A stretch of 64,000 nucleotides of DNA, from NCBI GenBank assembly GCA_016711435.1, contig JADJSY010000002.1, forward strand, positions 216,963-280,962, in the 5' to 3' direction. Shown piece by piece: positions 63,504 through 64,000 of the stretch. A model generated the notes under the pieces. That model was not told the origin of the DNA, did no database searches, and saw only the letters and a list, made by a program, of their open reading frames with translations. The position numbers were made by a program, and so were the translations under genes. The stretch comes from Lewinellaceae bacterium (GTDB lineage Bacteria > Bacteroidota > Bacteroidia > Chitinophagales > Saprospiraceae). Each line of letters opens with the position of its first letter. Position 1 is the stretch's first letter.

Positions 63504-63697
63504 CCTTATTCCCGGTAGTCCCTGAGGCAACTCAAACTATCGGGTTTCGTTTTTTAAGACCATCCTTGATTAAGGCGTCTCCTTAACTCCTGCTGAAATC
63601 TTCCGGCCTCAATTTCTCAAAATCCTTTTGCACTACCAAAACAGCACCGGGGGTAGTCCCCCCGGCCGTTCGCCCCGAAAGGGGCGATTCTTTTTTT
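63504..63697 (+). ncRNA. Candidate structured small RNA next to the Abi gene
   Basis: About 195 bases bounded by the promoter above and an intrinsic terminator. In order: stem CCCGGTAGT / ACTATCGGG (63511-63544) enclosing TGAG-GCAA-CTCA with a GNRA loop and followed by a T6 run; hairpin TTAAGG / CCTTAA (63570-63586); hairpin CCGGGGG / CCCCCGG (63647-63665); terminator CGCCCC-GAAA-GGGGCG with T7 (63671-63697). No open frame of note is present. The antisense strand could instead form the leader of the Abi gene. Non-coding RNAs have been reported beside Abi-type genes, but I cannot match this one to a known family. Confidence 0.5.
63671..63697 (+). terminator. Intrinsic terminator with GAAA loop
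   Basis: Stem CGCCCC / GGGGCG, tetraloop GAAA, then ATTC and T7. Confidence 0.88.
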
Positions 63698-63712
63698 GGT
63701 TGGATTTATTAC

Positions 63713-63752
63713 AAAAAGTCGAAAAGGGTACACACTCCCTTTTCGACTTTTT
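63713..63752. terminator. Perfect 16-base hairpin, bidirectional
   Basis: AAAAAGTCGAAAAGGG and CCCTTTTCGACTTTTT are exact complements around TACACACT, with A and T runs at the two ends, so it could terminate transcription from either side. Confidence 0.8.
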
Positions 63753-63942
63753 GTTTGTATAAAGGTACCCTTTACTGCTTATTCGAATTGTCGAAGAATT
63801 TCCACGGCATGTGGATAACTTTTTAACTCATTGATTATCAAGTGCTATGATTTTAGGTGATTGTCAGAAAAATAAACATTTTATATTTTTTTTGAAACAT
63901 TTTTCCTCACTACTTCTCACTAAACGCACCTGTGTTAGGAAG

Positions 63943-64000
63943 TGCGAAAAATATCCTGCTGTACGTTTGCGGCAGGTCGAAAGACACTGCCGCAGCGAAA
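63943..64000. repeat. Family K element, copy 4, cut by the window edge
   Basis: TCCTGCTGTACGTTTGCGGC and AAAGACACTGCCGC repeat the centre of copies 1 and 2. The preceding 190 bases (63753-63942) are AT-rich with no recognised feature. Confidence 0.75.

Noticed and set aside
1..64000. tRNA, rRNA, prophage or integrase signals
   Set aside because: No cloverleaf, ribosomal RNA core or phage or integrase gene was recognised on reading both strands; a dedicated search was not possible.

Overview
The window looks like a chromosomal segment from a member of the Bacteroidota, most likely the Saprospiria (Saprospiraceae-like). The grounds are a 2160-residue surface protein with a type IX secretion (T9SS) C-terminal sorting domain, a TonB-dependent receptor with a carboxypeptidase-like N-terminal domain, many secreted PKD/VWA/CarboxypepD-type proteins, start codons without clear Shine-Dalgarno sites, and several TAnnTTTG-type -7 boxes. 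No rRNA, tRNA, CRISPR array or replication origin was recognised.

Layout. 0-5.5 kb: DUF547 protein (cut by the edge), TonB-dependent receptor, ECF sigma factor with a TonB-like membrane partner. 5.7-10 kb: a ribA gene shortened by a palindromic repeat, an esterase with its MarR regulator, and a lipoprotein. 10.5-15.5 kb: SNF2-family helicase, DUF192 lipoprotein, a REP-associated tyrosine transposase (RAYT) flanked by direct copies of its REP pairs, and a solitary paaD-like gene. 15.5-23.6 kb: two surface proteins (VWA, PKD), each broken by a one-base indel, then two secreted HExxH metalloproteases around a membrane protein. 23.8-29.6 kb: fused E1 alpha/beta 2-oxoacid dehydrogenase, a large helical protein and small unknown genes. 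29.7-36.2 kb: the T9SS giant protein. 36.6-43 kb: dTDP-sugar aminotransferase/isomerase pair, GT2 and GT-C glycosyltransferases, Rieske protein and amidohydrolase. 43-53 kb: AraC regulator, PD40 protein, DUF4287/DUF5655 protein, a three-gene cluster with DUF1360, alpha/beta hydrolase, and a sigma/anti-sigma pair. 53-56 kb: beta-barrel protein, double zinc ribbon, membrane protein and ExbB/TolQ-like channel. 56-64 kb: an accessory region with a HipB-like repressor with three phased operators, a Fic protein, duplicated TonB/YwqK-type gene fragments, a heavily frameshifted locus with an effector-associated (EAD11-like) domain, and a HEPN-type Abi protein with a candidate small RNA beside it.

Two properties run through the whole window. 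First, intergenic DNA is filled by at least nine families of short degenerate direct repeats, often arranged as long palindromes with a conserved core. They usually start right at stop codons, sometimes supply the stop codon or the last residues of a protein, and in the ribA case appear to have replaced the gene's end. Second, single-base indels interrupt many otherwise intact genes, often in homopolymers, and there is a poly-G/poly-T/poly-C tract at about 40.05-40.15 kb. Part of the apparent gene decay may therefore be sequence error; the density in 59.3-62.3 kb is higher than elsewhere and may be real decay.
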